A stretch of DNA of 34,717 nt from Pseudomonadota bacterium (GTDB lineage: Bacteria; Pseudomonadota; Gammaproteobacteria; Burkholderiales; Burkholderiaceae_C): contig JAJZTW010000044.1 in NCBI GenBank assembly GCA_021847345.1, positions 1 through 34,717 on the forward strand. Reading direction: 5' to 3'. Shown here one piece after another: positions 16,231-24,648 of this stretch. The notes under the pieces are model-generated. The model saw nothing but the letters and a program-made list of their open reading frames with translations, did no database searches and was not told the DNA's origin. Numbering within the stretch: position 1 is the first letter of the stretch; each line of letters starts with the position of its first letter. The translations under genes were made by a program, and so were the position numbers.

Positions 16231-17117
16231 CAGCCTTGCTCGTAGATCTGCGAGACCGGGATGGGCGCGCGCGTGCCGTCAAGAACTTCGACGAGATCGC
16301 GAATCCCGTCGAACCACTCCTTGCGCGGCCGCAGGAAGCTTTGCAGGTCGAGCTTGTTCAGCAGCAGGCGCCCTTGCTCGTCGGACTGGGCGTCGACCAG
16401 GATGTCCTGCAGCCGCGTGTGCAACCCGGGATCCAGGCTGAGCCGTGTCACGACAGGCGGAAAGCCGAAGTGCCTCGACTTGGCCACGACCCGGGTCTTG
16501 CGTGCCGCCGGGTCAGACTGGCGGTGCAGAACCTCCCAGATGTACCCGTCGACGGTACCCGAATCGGCGAGGCCGGCGCCGACTGCCTCGACGACCTTGT
16601 CCAGCGCATAGGTGTAGAAGCTGCCACGAAAGAAACTCTGTGGGGTCTGATCCATCGCACGCAGCGCAACGACTGGCACCAAGTAGCCGGAATTCGACAG
16701 GGGGTCGTCGAAGGCGAACATATCCCCGCGAAGCCCGGCAAGATCGTGCACCTCGGTTCGGCCCGCGGAAGTGATCAGGTAGCTGCGGTACCAAGGCTGC
16801 CCATGCCAGCCGGGCTGCGCGCAAAGCCGCACGAAATGGCGTGCCACCACGTACGGATACCCGCAGATCCAGGCAGCCTCCATTTCATCGGAGCGAAGCG
16901 CCTCGAGAGCCTCCTGGTAGCTCGCCTTCTGCACGATGCGCACGGGAATTCCCAGCCGCGCTTCGAGGTAGCTGCGCAGCAGCGGGATCGCGTCGTGGAT
17001 GAACACATCGGTGACACCGAAGCGGAACACCGTTCGTGGCCGCACCGCGCGGCCCCCGGCCCAGGCGGGCATCGAACACGCGGCGGCGAGCAGCGCCAGG
17101 GTATGTCTTCGTTTCAT
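16230..17117 (-). CDS. aioX: AioX, periplasmic arsenite-binding sensor protein
   Basis: This is a 295-residue periplasmic binding protein of the PhnD/phosphonate-binding-like fold. The N-terminus MKRRHTLALLAAACSMPAWAG is a signal peptide. Cys85 in AAWICGYPYV corresponds to the conserved cysteine that is needed for As(III) sensing in Agrobacterium AioX. Other features of the fold are FDDPLSNSGYLVP and SGTVDGYIWEVL. It is the first gene of the minus-strand regulatory operon, divergent from aioB across about 220 bp that contain the sigma-54 promoter and AioR-type repeats. Its neighbour aioS starts on its stop codon. Binding of arsenite is expected to activate AioS, as known for the family. Confidence 0.92.
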   Translation of the reverse strand: MKRRHTLALLAAACSMPAWAGGRAVRPRTVFRFGVTDVFIHDAIPLLRSYLEARLGIPVRIVQKASYQEALEALRSDEMEAAWICGYPYVVARHFVRLCAQPGWHGQPWYRSYLITSAGRTEVHDLAGLRGDMFAFDDPLSNSGYLVPVVALRAMDQTPQSFFRGSFYTYALDKVVEAVGAGLADSGTVDGYIWEVLHRQSDPAARKTRVVAKSRHFGFPPVVTRLSLDPGLHTRLQDILVDAQSDEQGRLLLNKLDLQSFLRPRKEWFDGIRDLVEVLDGTRAPIPVSQIYEQG

Positions 17118-17130
17118 GGGCGACGTTGTC

Positions 17131-17146
17131 GTTACCGATTCGAAAC
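17131..17146. promoter_or_regulatory. Candidate AioR site 1 (inverted repeat)
   Basis: GTTACCGATTCGAAAC fits GTTNC-N6-GNAAC, the pattern I recall being proposed for AioR binding. It lies about 110-125 bp upstream of the -24 element of aioB, the usual position for a sigma-54 activator site, and just upstream of aioX. Confidence 0.65.
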
Positions 17147-17153
17147 GCGGGAA

Positions 17154-17169
17154 GTTTCACAACCGTAAC
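17154..17169. promoter_or_regulatory. Candidate AioR site 2 (inverted repeat)
   Basis: GTTTCACAACCGTAAC also fits GTTNC-N6-GNAAC. Its centre is 23 bp from that of site 1, about two helical turns, so two AioR dimers could bind the same face of the DNA. Confidence 0.65.
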
Positions 17170-17254
17170 GTGCGGAGCGCCTTGATCCTTCGCAGCGGCC
17201 GACGAAGAGCCCGAACACGTTGATTTGCCTGACTCTTTCGAAACCCGGATGCGC

Positions 17255-17270
17255 TGGCCTAGGGCTTGCT
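17255..17270 (+). promoter_or_regulatory. Sigma-54 (-24/-12) promoter of aioB
   Basis: TGGCCTAGGGCTTGCT matches the RpoN consensus TGGCACG-N4-TTGCW, with GG at 17256-17257 and GC at 17268-17269, 12 bp apart. The predicted start near 17280 leaves a leader of about 55 nt that ends in the GAGGAGGAGAG ribosome site of aioB. AioR is the obvious activator. Confidence 0.85.
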
Positions 17271-17335
17271 AACTCTAGCCTGATTGCGCGGCACGCGCAT
17301 CGGTCGAAGCACCAACAAGACGAGGAGGAGAGATC

Positions 17336-17875
17336 ATGGCAGAGAACGTTTCGCGGCGCATTTTCCTCAAAGTTGCCGGTACGAGCGTAGCAGGGGTGGG
17401 AGCCACCGTGGCTCCGGTCGGATCCGCCATGGCCGCCGCGGACAACCGCGCGCAAATCCAGGCGGCGGCTGGAATGGCGGTGCTGCCCTACCCCAAGGCT
17501 GCCATTGGCAAATCCCGGGCCATGCAGGCCAACACGCCCGTTTCCTTCAACTATCCGGATGCCGAGTCCCCCTGCGTGGCGATCAAGATGGGCCAGCGCA
17601 TTCCCGGGGGGGTGGGGCCGGATGGGGACATCGTCGCATACAGCAGCCTGTGTACCCATATGGGCTGCCCGCTGATGTACGACCCGGCCTCGCGCAGCTT
17701 CAAGTGTCCTTGTCACTACAGCATGTTTGATCCGGAGAAGTCCGGCCAGATGATCTGCGGACAGGCCACGGAGGACCTGCCGCAGATCCAGCTCAGCTAC
17801 GACGCTGCCACCGATACCGTGCATGCCGTGGCGGTTGCCGGCCTGATCTACGGGCGCCAGGCGAATCTGCTGTAA
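17336..17875 (+). CDS. aioB: Arsenite oxidase small (Rieske) subunit
   Basis: This is a 179-residue Rieske subunit of arsenite oxidase. It starts after a strong GAGGAGGAG site. The N-terminus has a twin-arginine signal ([15 protein letters not shown]) that exports the folded AioAB complex, since AioA has none. The [2Fe-2S] ligands are Cys106 and His108 in CTHMGC and Cys124 and His127 in CPCHYSMFD. Cys111 and Cys126 could form the disulfide that some AioB proteins have and the Alcaligenes faecalis protein lacks, which would affect redox potential. It is the first gene of the sigma-54-driven operon and passes electrons from AioA to a periplasmic carrier. Confidence 0.96.
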   Translation: MAENVSRRIFLKVAGTSVAGVGATVAPVGSAMAAADNRAQIQAAAGMAVLPYPKAAIGKSRAMQANTPVSFNYPDAESPCVAIKMGQRIPGGVGPDGDIVAYSSLCTHMGCPLMYDPASRSFKCPCHYSMFDPEKSGQMICGQATEDLPQIQLSYDAATDTVHAVAVAGLIYGRQANLL

Positions 17876-17897
17876 ACACGACCAGGAGACGAACACC

Positions 17898-20420
17898 ATG
17901 TCGCAATTCAAGGATCGCGTCGCGTTGCCCCCCGCCGATGCGCACAAGACCAACCTTACCTGCCAGTTTTGCATCGTCGGCTGCGGCTATCACGTCTACA
18001 AATGGGACGCTGATCGCGAGGGCGGTCGCGCGCCCCACCAGAACGGCCTGGGGCTGGACTTTCGCAAACAACTGCCTCCCTTCAGCACCATCATGACACC
18101 GGCGATGACCAATGTGCTGACCGCAAAGGACGGCAAGCGCTACAACGTCATGATCGTTCCCGACAAAGGGTGCACGGTCAACCAGGGCCAGAGCTCCACG
18201 CGCGGGGGGCGGATGGCATCCTATTTCTACAACGCCGACGGAGTTACGCGGGAGCGTCTGCTGCACCCGCGCATCTACCAGGGCGGCGAGTGGACCGACA
18301 CGTCGTGGGACTATGCCCTGCAGGTCTATGGCGGCATGGTCAAGAAGCTGCTCGACATGGAGGGACCGGAGTCCATTGCAGTGGCGATGTTCGACCATGG
18401 AGGGTCCGGCGGCGGCTTCGAGAACACCTGGGGCACGGGCAAGCTCGTGTTTTCGGCGATCCAGACTCCGGCCGTGCGCATCCATAACCGGCCGGCGTAC
18501 AACTCGGAATGCTTCGGCAATCGCGACATGGGCATCTTCGAGCTGAACAACAGTTATGAAGACGCCGAACTCGCCGACGTGATCTGGTCGATCGGCAACA
18601 ATCCATACGAGAACCAGACCAACTACTTTCTCGTGCACTGGTTGCCCAATCTGCAAGGCTCGACCGTGGACAAGAAAAAGAAGCACTTTCCCGATGAGCC
18701 CGTGGCGGAAGGAAAGTTCATCTTCGTGGATCCGCGGCGCACACCGTCGATCTCGATCTGCGAAAGCATCGCCAAGGATCGCGTGCTGCACCTGGCCATC
18801 AATCCGGGGACCGATGGTGCATTGTGGAATGGCTTGCTGAGCTACATCGTCGCACAGGGCTGGGTCGACAAGGAGTTCATCGCCACGCACACCGAAGGCT
18901 TCGACGAAGCGGTCAAGGCCAACAGCATGTCGCTGGACGAATGCAGCCGCACCACCGGAATTCCGGTCAGCCAGATCAAGCAGGCAGCCGAGTGGGCCTA
19001 TAAGCCCAAGGCGCCCGGCAAGCTGCCGCGCACCATGCATGCCTTCGAGAAGGGCATCATCTGGGGCAACAACAACTATGTCACCGAGCAGGCCATCGGC
19101 GCGGTGGTCGCCGCCACGCACAACGTCGGGCGGCGCGGAACCGGCTGGGTTCGCATGGGTGGGCACCAGGAGGGATATTGCCGTCCCGGCTATCCCGAGC
19201 CGGCGCAGCGCTATCCGGCAGCCACCTTTGCGATCCCGATGCACTCCAAGCTGGTCGAGGTCGACGAATACCTCATCGATGGCAAAGGCCGGATGATGAC
19301 CTACTGGGCGTGCAACAGCTTCCAGACGACCAACAACGCCCAGGCGCTGCGCGAGGCCGTGATCCGCCGCAGCCAGATCGTGCGCAAGGCGATGAGCGAT
19401 GCGCGAGGCGCGACGCCGCAGGAAATGGTCGACGTCATTTACAAGGCGACCCAGAAGGGCGGCCTGTTCGTCGGCATGATGAATATCTACCCGACCATGC
19501 TCGCCGAGGCGGCCCACGTGATGTTCCCCGCCGCCGTGTCCGGCGAGATGAACCTCACGTCGATGAACGGCGAACGTCGCATGCGACTGTCCGAGAAATT
19601 CATCGACCCTCCCGGAGAGGCACTCCCGGACTGCCTGATCGCCGCGCGCATCGCCAACACGGTGCGCGGCATGTACGAGAAGGAAGGGAATGCCGCCATG
19701 GCAAAGCGCTTCTCGGGCTTCGATTGGACCAGCGAGGAAGATGCGTTCAACGACGGCTTCCGCCGGGCGGGACAACCAGGCGCCGGCGAAATCGACAGCC
19801 AGGGCGGGGACAGCGGTCACCTCGCCACGTACGAACTGCTGCGCAAGGCTGGCAACAACGGGGTGCAACTGCCCATCCAGCGCGTCGACGGAGACAAGAT
19901 GATCGGCACCGAGATGCTGTATACCGATGGCAAGTTCGGCACGAAGAATGGCAAGGTGAAGGTGTTCCCCGCGCCGTGGCAGGGCCTGCTCAAGCCGGCC
20001 GCCGAGCAGAAGGCGAAGTTCAAGTTCTTCGTCAACAACGGCCGCCTGAACGAGGTCTGGCAGACGTGGTTCAACGATCAGTACGACAAGTTCATCAGCG
20101 ATCGGTATCCGATCGCCATCATCCAGATGAATCCGTCGGACATGTCGAGCCTGGGAGTCAAGCCCACCGATGTCGTCGAGGTCTACAACGACAACGGGGC
20201 CACCACGGCGATGGCATACCCGGAGGCCACGCTCAAGACGGGCGACACCTTCATGGTGTTCGGCGCGCCCAAGGGCGTCCAGGGCTCGGTGACCAGCACG
20301 GCATTGGATGCTCACTTCCTGCCTTATTACAAGGGGACCTGGGCAAACATCCGGCGCATCGGTTCGATGCCGGACTGGCAGCGCACGGTTTCCACCAAGA
20401 GCCGCCTGTACGCCGGCTGA
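17898..20420 (+). CDS. aioA: Arsenite oxidase large (molybdopterin) subunit
   Basis: This is an 840-residue DMSO-reductase-family catalytic subunit that oxidises As(III) to As(V) at a bis-molybdopterin centre in the periplasm. The [3Fe-4S] motif is Cys22-x2-Cys25-x3-Cys29 (CQFCIVGC). The arsenite-site residues known from Alcaligenes faecalis are kept: His196 and Glu204 in [10 protein letters not shown], and Arg419 and His423 in RMGGH. The length equals the family norm. It lies 22 bp after aioB, with AGGAG before the ATG, and has no signal of its own. A rho-independent terminator at 20492-20516 follows, so downstream aioF-like, moeA and nitroreductase genes may be expressed less or from another start. 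Confidence 0.97.
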   Translation: MSQFKDRVALPPADAHKTNLTCQFCIVGCGYHVYKWDADREGGRAPHQNGLGLDFRKQLPPFSTIMTPAMTNVLTAKDGKRYNVMIVPDKGCTVNQGQSSTRGGRMASYFYNADGVTRERLLHPRIYQGGEWTDTSWDYALQVYGGMVKKLLDMEGPESIAVAMFDHGGSGGGFENTWGTGKLVFSAIQTPAVRIHNRPAYNSECFGNRDMGIFELNNSYEDAELADVIWSIGNNPYENQTNYFLVHWLPNLQGSTVDKKKKHFPDEPVAEGKFIFVDPRRTPSISICESIAKDRVLHLAINPGTDGALWNGLLSYIVAQGWVDKEFIATHTEGFDEAVKANSMSLDECSRTTGIPVSQIKQAAEWAYKPKAPGKLPRTMHAFEKGIIWGNNNYVTEQAIGAVVAATHNVGRRGTGWVRMGGHQEGYCRPGYPEPAQRYPAATFAIPMHSKLVEVDEYLIDGKGRMMTYWACNSFQTTNNAQALREAVIRRSQIVRKAMSDARGATPQEMVDVIYKATQKGGLFVGMMNIYPTMLAEAAHVMFPAAVSGEMNLTSMNGERRMRLSEKFIDPPGEALPDCLIAARIANTVRGMYEKEGNAAMAKRFSGFDWTSEEDAFNDGFRRAGQPGAGEIDSQGGDSGHLATYELLRKAGNNGVQLPIQRVDGDKMIGTEMLYTDGKFGTKNGKVKVFPAPWQGLLKPAAEQKAKFKFFVNNGRLNEVWQTWFNDQYDKFISDRYPIAIIQMNPSDMSSLGVKPTDVVEVYNDNGATTAMAYPEATLKTGDTFMVFGAPKGVQGSVTSTALDAHFLPYYKGTWANIRRIGSMPDWQRTVSTKSRLYAG

Positions 20421-20491
20421 GCGATCCCCCGGTTCCCCCATGGCCGCATGGCCATGGGAGATGGCCGCCCTCTCCTCGGCGGTCTCCACTT

Positions 20492-20516
20492 CGGCTCCCC
20501 CGGGAGCCGGCTTTTT
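20492..20516 (+). terminator. Rho-independent terminator after aioA
   Basis: CGGCTCCCCCGGGAGCCG forms a GC-rich hairpin, followed by GCTTTTT. The loop is short and the T-run is only five, so it may attenuate rather than stop transcription into the next genes on the same strand. Confidence 0.65.
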
Positions 20517-20551
20517 GAGTCTGACTGCCGGGGTAGACACAAGGTGACGGA

Positions 20552-21055
20552 ATGGAATCTCATGATGCTGGTTTCGGCAACGGTCTGGCGCCCTGGCCGC
20601 GGGTCGTGCGCATGGATGAAGGAACCCGGGGCATGGAAGAGCTAGCTTCCATGGAGCTTGCCGGACGGCAGGGGATGGCGCCCGCGCGAAGGGCCCGAGG
20701 AATCGAGGCGGCCCCGCCGCTTGACGAAGCTGAGCAGGTCTTCGACGCGGCGGCGCAACTCTTCGCGGTGCTTTCCTGCGCGACACGTCTCGGCATTCTC
20801 TGTCAGCTTCGTCGCGGGAGCCTAGCGGTCCGCCAAGTGGCCAAGGCCTGCGGGATCAGTCAACCCTGCGCGTCCCTCCAACTGAAGATGTTGTGGCAGC
20901 ATGGCTTGTTGCTCCGCGAGTGTCGGGGGCGGGAAGTCGTGTACGCCCTTGAGCGATCGCCTTTGCTGGAGTGCTTGTGCGACTTCGCGTGGCGAGTCGA
21001 AGGTGCCGACCTGAAGGCGGGGATCGCTCACCCCGGCCACGAGGGGTCGCGATGA
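20552..21055 (+). CDS. ArsR/SmtB-family regulator in aio operon (AioF-like)
   Basis: This is a 167-residue winged-helix regulator. The start at 20552 follows AAGGTGA; a later Met at 20633 would remove a 27-residue unstructured leader. The HTH region is LSCATRLGILCQLRRGSLAV, then RQVAKACGISQPCASLQLK and GREVVYALERS. It is unusually Cys-rich, with two pairs in the HTH (CATRLGILC, CGISQPC) and ECLCDF near the end. An ArsR-family gene called aioF is reported in the Thiomonas aio operon, and this gene has the same kind of position, but identity is not proven by reading. It overlaps moeA by 4 bp. It may add a second arsenite-responsive control to the sigma-54 switch. Confidence 0.75.
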   Translation: MESHDAGFGNGLAPWPRVVRMDEGTRGMEELASMELAGRQGMAPARRARGIEAAPPLDEAEQVFDAAAQLFAVLSCATRLGILCQLRRGSLAVRQVAKACGISQPCASLQLKMLWQHGLLLRECRGREVVYALERSPLLECLCDFAWRVEGADLKAGIAHPGHEGSR

Positions 21056-22347
21056 ACGCGCGCGCGGATGTCGGGACGTCGGCTCTCGAGGCTGTCTCCC
21101 GATCCTTGCCCGATAGCACCCTCACTGTGGAACAAGCCCGTTCGTCGATCCTGAGCCAGGTGCGGCCGCTGGCCGGCTTCGAGCGGGTTTCGCTGCGGCA
21201 TGCCCTGGGGCGCGTGCTCGCCGAGGACGTGGTCGCATCCATCGACGTACCGGCCTATCAAAACGCCGCCGTGGATGGTTTCGCGCTGTCGAGCGAGACG
21301 CTGCCCGAATGCGGCGGGAACCGACTTCGGATCGTGGGAACGAGCCTTGCCGGCCACCGATGGGAGTCGGTCGTATCGCGGGGAGAATGCGCGCGCGTCA
21401 TGACCGGTGCTGCGTTGCCCGGTGGCTGTGACACCGTGGTCCCACACGAGGCCTGTCGGCTCGACGGCGAGCACGTGCTCATCGATCCCGGCCGCGTGAA
21501 GCCGGGAGACAATGTCCGACAGCGCGGCGAGGATCTTCAGGCCGGTCGGCCGGCCCTGCGGGCCGGGGCGGTTCTTCGTCCCGCCCACCTCGGGCTCATG
21601 GGTTCGTTGGGACGGTGTGACGTCACTGTGCATCCGCGCCTGCGTGCAGCGTTCTTGTCGACCGGTGATGAACTTCGGAGCATCGGCGAGCCCCTGGATG
21701 AAGGATGCGTCTTCGACAGCAACCGCCATTCGCTGTGGGGCATGCTCGATCGACTCGGGTGCGAGGCCGTGGATCTCGGGATGGTGCGCGACGATCCGCT
21801 TGCTCTGGAGGCTGCGCTGATCAGCGCCTGCGAATGCGCCGATGTGGTGATCACAACGGGCGGCGTGGGAGGCGGAGCGGCCGACCATCTGCGCGATGTC
21901 CTGACCAGGCTCGGAGAGGTCTCCTTCTGGCGCATCGCGATGCGCCCGGGGCGCCCGCTGGCCTTTGGGCGCATTCTCCTCAAGCCGTCGCATTCCACTC
22001 TGGTGTTCGGCCTCCCGGGCAACCCCGTGGCAACGATGGTGGCCTTCTACATGATCGTCCGCGATGCGTTGCTGCGGATCATGGGGGCGAACCCCAAGCC
22101 CGTTCCGTTGATGCGGGTCAGGGCGATGGAGCCCTTGAGCAAGCTTCCCGGCCGTGTGGAATATCAGCGAGGTGTTCTCGACATGCTGCAGGGCGGAGAA
22201 TGGGGCGTTCGCACCACGGGTCCCCAGGGGTCCGGAGTCCTGCGGTCGATGAGCGAGGCCGATGGCCTGATCGTGCTGGAGGCCGCGAGGGGGCGAATCG
22301 AGGCCGGCGAATTCGTAGGCTTTTTGAGCTTCGATGGGTTGGCATGA
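21052..22347 (+). CDS. moeA: Molybdopterin molybdenumtransferase MoeA
   Basis: This is a 431-residue MoeA, which inserts molybdate into adenylylated molybdopterin. The start at 21052 overlaps the regulator stop (ATGA). Family motifs are PAYQNAAVDGFAL in domain 1, RVMTGAALPGGCDTVVPHE, then LSTGDEL, DSNRH and TTGGVGGGAADH in the MPT-binding domain, and GLPGNPVATMVAF. The usual TTGGVSVGDxD is slightly altered (GGGAADH). A dedicated moeA in an aio operon is common and supplies cofactor to AioA. Its end overlaps the nitroreductase gene by 4 bp. Confidence 0.93.
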   Translation: MNARADVGTSALEAVSRSLPDSTLTVEQARSSILSQVRPLAGFERVSLRHALGRVLAEDVVASIDVPAYQNAAVDGFALSSETLPECGGNRLRIVGTSLAGHRWESVVSRGECARVMTGAALPGGCDTVVPHEACRLDGEHVLIDPGRVKPGDNVRQRGEDLQAGRPALRAGAVLRPAHLGLMGSLGRCDVTVHPRLRAAFLSTGDELRSIGEPLDEGCVFDSNRHSLWGMLDRLGCEAVDLGMVRDDPLALEAALISACECADVVITTGGVGGGAADHLRDVLTRLGEVSFWRIAMRPGRPLAFGRILLKPSHSTLVFGLPGNPVATMVAFYMIVRDALLRIMGANPKPVPLMRVRAMEPLSKLPGRVEYQRGVLDMLQGGEWGVRTTGPQGSGVLRSMSEADGLIVLEAARGRIEAGEFVGFLSFDGLA

Positions 22348-22994
22348 CGTACCGTGCGATGGAAAACCCCAGCGGATGCGAGCGCGAACACCGGCAACCG
22401 ACGCCACGCGATGGCATGGAGCCGGACGTGAATTCGACCTTGGAACTCATGCGGTCGCGGCGACAGACTTCGCCGAAGCGTCTCGTGGATCCCGGACCTG
22501 GCGAGGAGCAGATCGGCGTCTTGTTCGAGGCCGCCGCCCAGGCACCTGACCATGGGATGATCCTTCCATGGCGCTTCGTCCGGGTCAGCGCCGGCGGCCG
22601 GCCTCGTCTGGGGGAGGCCTTTGCCCGTGCATTGCAGGAACGGGACCCGCGGGCCACTCCGGTGCAACTGCAGGAAGCCAGGGACAAGGCACTGCGAGCT
22701 CCGTTTCTCGCCTTGGCCATCGTGCGCCTTGACGACATGCATACGCAGATTCCCTCGGCGGAGCGCCTTGTTTCGCTCGGATGCGCGCTGCAGAACATGC
22801 TACTCGCGGCGCATGCACTCGGCTTCGGTGCTGGGCTGGTCAGCGGCCGGACACTGCAGTCCCGGGCACTGCGCGAGTCGTTCGCCATCGACGAGGCGGA
22901 GCAAGCCGTTTGCTTCATCGCCGTCGGGACCGTGGGCCGCAGCAAACCATGGCGCCAGCGACCGTCACCTGAGGAATTCGTCTCGCCGCTCTAA
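22344..22994 (+). CDS. Nitroreductase-family flavoprotein in aio operon (AoxC-like)
   Basis: This is a 216-residue protein of the FMN-dependent nitroreductase family, nearest in look to the short YdjA type. The recognisable parts are the N-terminal SRRQTSPKRLVDPGP helix with its FMN-phosphate Arg pair, AAAQAPDHGMILPWRFVRV, GCALQNMLLAAHALGFGAGL and IAVGTVGRSK. The start overlaps the moeA stop. The first about 35 residues are extra and polar, so a later GTG or ATG is possible. A nitroreductase gene (aoxC) is also part of the Herminiimonas arsenite oxidase operon; its role in arsenite oxidation is not known. It is the last gene of the operon, and no cytochrome c gene accompanies the set. Confidence 0.85.
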   Translation: MTYRAMENPSGCEREHRQPTPRDGMEPDVNSTLELMRSRRQTSPKRLVDPGPGEEQIGVLFEAAAQAPDHGMILPWRFVRVSAGGRPRLGEAFARALQERDPRATPVQLQEARDKALRAPFLALAIVRLDDMHTQIPSAERLVSLGCALQNMLLAAHALGFGAGLVSGRTLQSRALRESFAIDEAEQAVCFIAVGTVGRSKPWRQRPSPEEFVSPL

Positions 22995-23238
22995 TCGATC
23001 GATCTTGCCCGTCGCGCTCGATGACATCCTGTCCGGCGTTGCCGACCTCGCGGAAGTCCCCGGTCACGGCCACGAAGGTCTTGAAGCTCGGCGCCCCAGC
23101 CCGATGCTCGTCCGGTCGCCGGGCAGCGGATAGGAGCTGGTCGGCGGGTTGAATGAAAAACTTGAACATGCCCTGCGTTCCCGGGTCGGGATCCGCGGAA
23201 TCCGGCAAGCCCGCGCGGAGCGAATCGGTATCGGGAAA

Positions 23239-23358
23239 TCACAGCCGTTGCTCGCTGCGAGGCAGCAAGACCTTGGCACGAAGGCCGCCGCCGAAAATGT
23301 TGCTCAGATGCAGCTCTCCTCCGTGCGACCGCGCCGCGTCGCACGCGATCGCCAGGGA
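23239..23358 (-). pseudogene. Histidine kinase C-terminal fragment
   Basis: About 39 codons on minus read LAIACDAARSHGGELHLSN and then FGGGLRAKVLLPRSEQRL, with a stop at 23239-23241. This is the end of a histidine kinase ATPase domain (the G2-box region and last strands). An in-frame stop at 23365-23367 lies just before it, and the preceding GxGLG part is missing, so only the C-terminus remains. Confidence 0.65.
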
Positions 23359-23845
23359 AGTCAATCATTCGCATGTACATGAATGCCTCACGTGCATGGA
23401 AGCGGAGCAAATAGGGTCGCGCAAACCCTACCGCATGCGTCGCCTTGACTCTAGCCTCTCGCCGACTTTTCCTGAGGCGAAGGAACAGTGCCACGAAATC
23501 GCCCAGGCCTGCCCGCCTTACTGCGCCTGGCGGGCAGCCTGGCGAGCCTGGGAGTCACGCGATACGCGCTGCAATTGGCCCGCACGGCGGGCGCCTCGGC
23601 CTCAAGGGCCCTGAACTACCCGGCAGATTCCACCATCGAGCGATTACGGACCACGCTCGTCCACTTCAGGCTTCGGGCCAACTGAGGCCTCGACCAGCCC
23701 CTGAACTTCTCCCACCATCCCAAACCGACTCGGGAAGCGAGAAAGTGCCGATGAGATGGCGTGGTACGCCGTCCGAGTCGTGCCGCCCGCCTCCCCGCGC
23801 GCACGCACCTCATGGCGCGCCCTGGAGTGGGTGCGCCGCCTCCTT

Positions 23846-24055
23846 GGCCGGTATCTGGGCTGGCGCAAAGCCCCCTGCAGCCTTCCGGGATAGCTTCCGC
23901 GCGGGGCAGGAGCTGCGAGCGACGAGGCGCGCTTGCGCTTACCGTTGCGGGGGCAGCTCAGGTTAGGGTCCCGGCGCGAAGAAATACCCTGCGCAAAGGC
24001 CCTCCCTGATTCCCGTTGAACTCTTCGATCCCAATGGGCCGAGCGAGCACCAACG
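23846..24055 (-). ncRNA. Cobalamin (B12) riboswitch, orphan
   Basis: Read on the minus strand, the conserved elements of the AdoCbl riboswitch occur in order. GGTGCTCG comes near the 5' end (about 24050), then AACGGGAATCAGG (about 24015) and CTGCCCCCGCAACGGTAAGC (about 23960-23940). GGAAGGC follows (about 23885), and the B12-box-like CAGCCCAGATACCGGCC ends at 23846. Such leaders normally control btuB, cobalamin transport or synthesis genes, or B12-independent isozymes. Downstream on minus there is only a 65-codon unassigned frame (23616-23813) before the debris described above, so its gene seems to have been lost. Confidence 0.85.
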
Positions 24056-24120
24056 CGGTCTTCATAGCGACTCGTGGCCGAAACTCCCAGCCATAGCCCG
24101 ACTGCGGCCCCGGCAATTCG

Positions 24121-24495
24121 CTACCGCGCACTGCGCAGCCTCGTAATCACGTACTGCCCGGACGGGCTTCTGGCCAGGTCGAAATCCACCTTCTCCCCGG
24201 CCTTCACGGACGCGAGATCCTTCCTGTCCCGCACTGGGAAGCTCATGGTCATTCCCGGCCAGCCCAACGCCTTGATCGCGTGGTGGGTGATATTCACGCT
24301 GCCCGCGGCGACATCGACGCTGTTGACGACTCCGTGGGCCATGAAGCCGTGAGCTGCCGCGGCCGTGCCGGTCGTGCCGCTCATGGATCCAGCGTGCATC
24401 GCGCCCATCACGGGCATCGAGGCCGAGGCCGCGATGGCTGGCGACATGCTTGTGAGGGCGCCGATCATGACAAGTGCAAAGCAGGAATGTTTCAT
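24121..24495 (-). CDS. cusF: CusF-like periplasmic copper chaperone
   Basis: This is a 124-residue exported protein. The ATG at 24495 begins a normal signal peptide (MKHSCFALVMIGALTSMSPAIA); no strong ribosome site is visible, and longer upstream starts lack one too. After a Met/His/Ala-rich linker, residues 53-124 form the small OB-fold CusF domain. The Cu(I)/Ag(I) ligands match E. coli CusF in spacing: His71, Trp79, Met82 and Met84 in HHAIKALGWPGMTMSF. It is the last gene of the minus-strand cus operon, 153 bp beyond the Met-rich protein. CusF hands Cu(I) to CusB and CusA in the periplasm. Confidence 0.92.
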   Translation of the reverse strand: MKHSCFALVMIGALTSMSPAIAASASMPVMGAMHAGSMSGTTGTAAAAHGFMAHGVVNSVDVAAGSVNITHHAIKALGWPGMTMSFPVRDRKDLASVKAGEKVDFDLARSPSGQYVITRLRSAR

Positions 24496-24648
24496 GGAAT
24501 GAACCGAGGACACGTTCGGCAGCTTGGACAATGCCACCAGCGCATGGGATTGGCTGCCTCCGCAACCCCGCTGGAAATCTTCCCTTCCCCAAGTTGCCTT
24601 GACGGGCTTCTTGGCGCACCTGCCGGCCGGGCCGGCCACGCGCGCGCA

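Larger units (their letters stand above)
22995..24120. other. Gene-poor debris between aio and cus modules
   Basis: About 1.1 kb has no intact recognised gene. On minus it holds a histidine kinase C-terminal fragment (23239-23358) and a cobalamin riboswitch (about 23846-24055), listed separately. A minus frame at 23005-23208 (FKFFIQPADQLLSAARRPDE) looks protein-like but is unassigned. On plus, a GTG at 23488 with AAGGA upstream opens 65 codons of unknown sequence. A TTGACTCTAG box at about 23445 resembles the -35 half of MerR-family (PbrR/CadR) promoters without the other half. Confidence 0.55.

Noticed and set aside
17793-20786. 997-codon open frame on minus
   Set aside because: It is antisense to aioB/aioA, His/Arg/Gly-rich with no domain; a product of high GC opposite a real gene.
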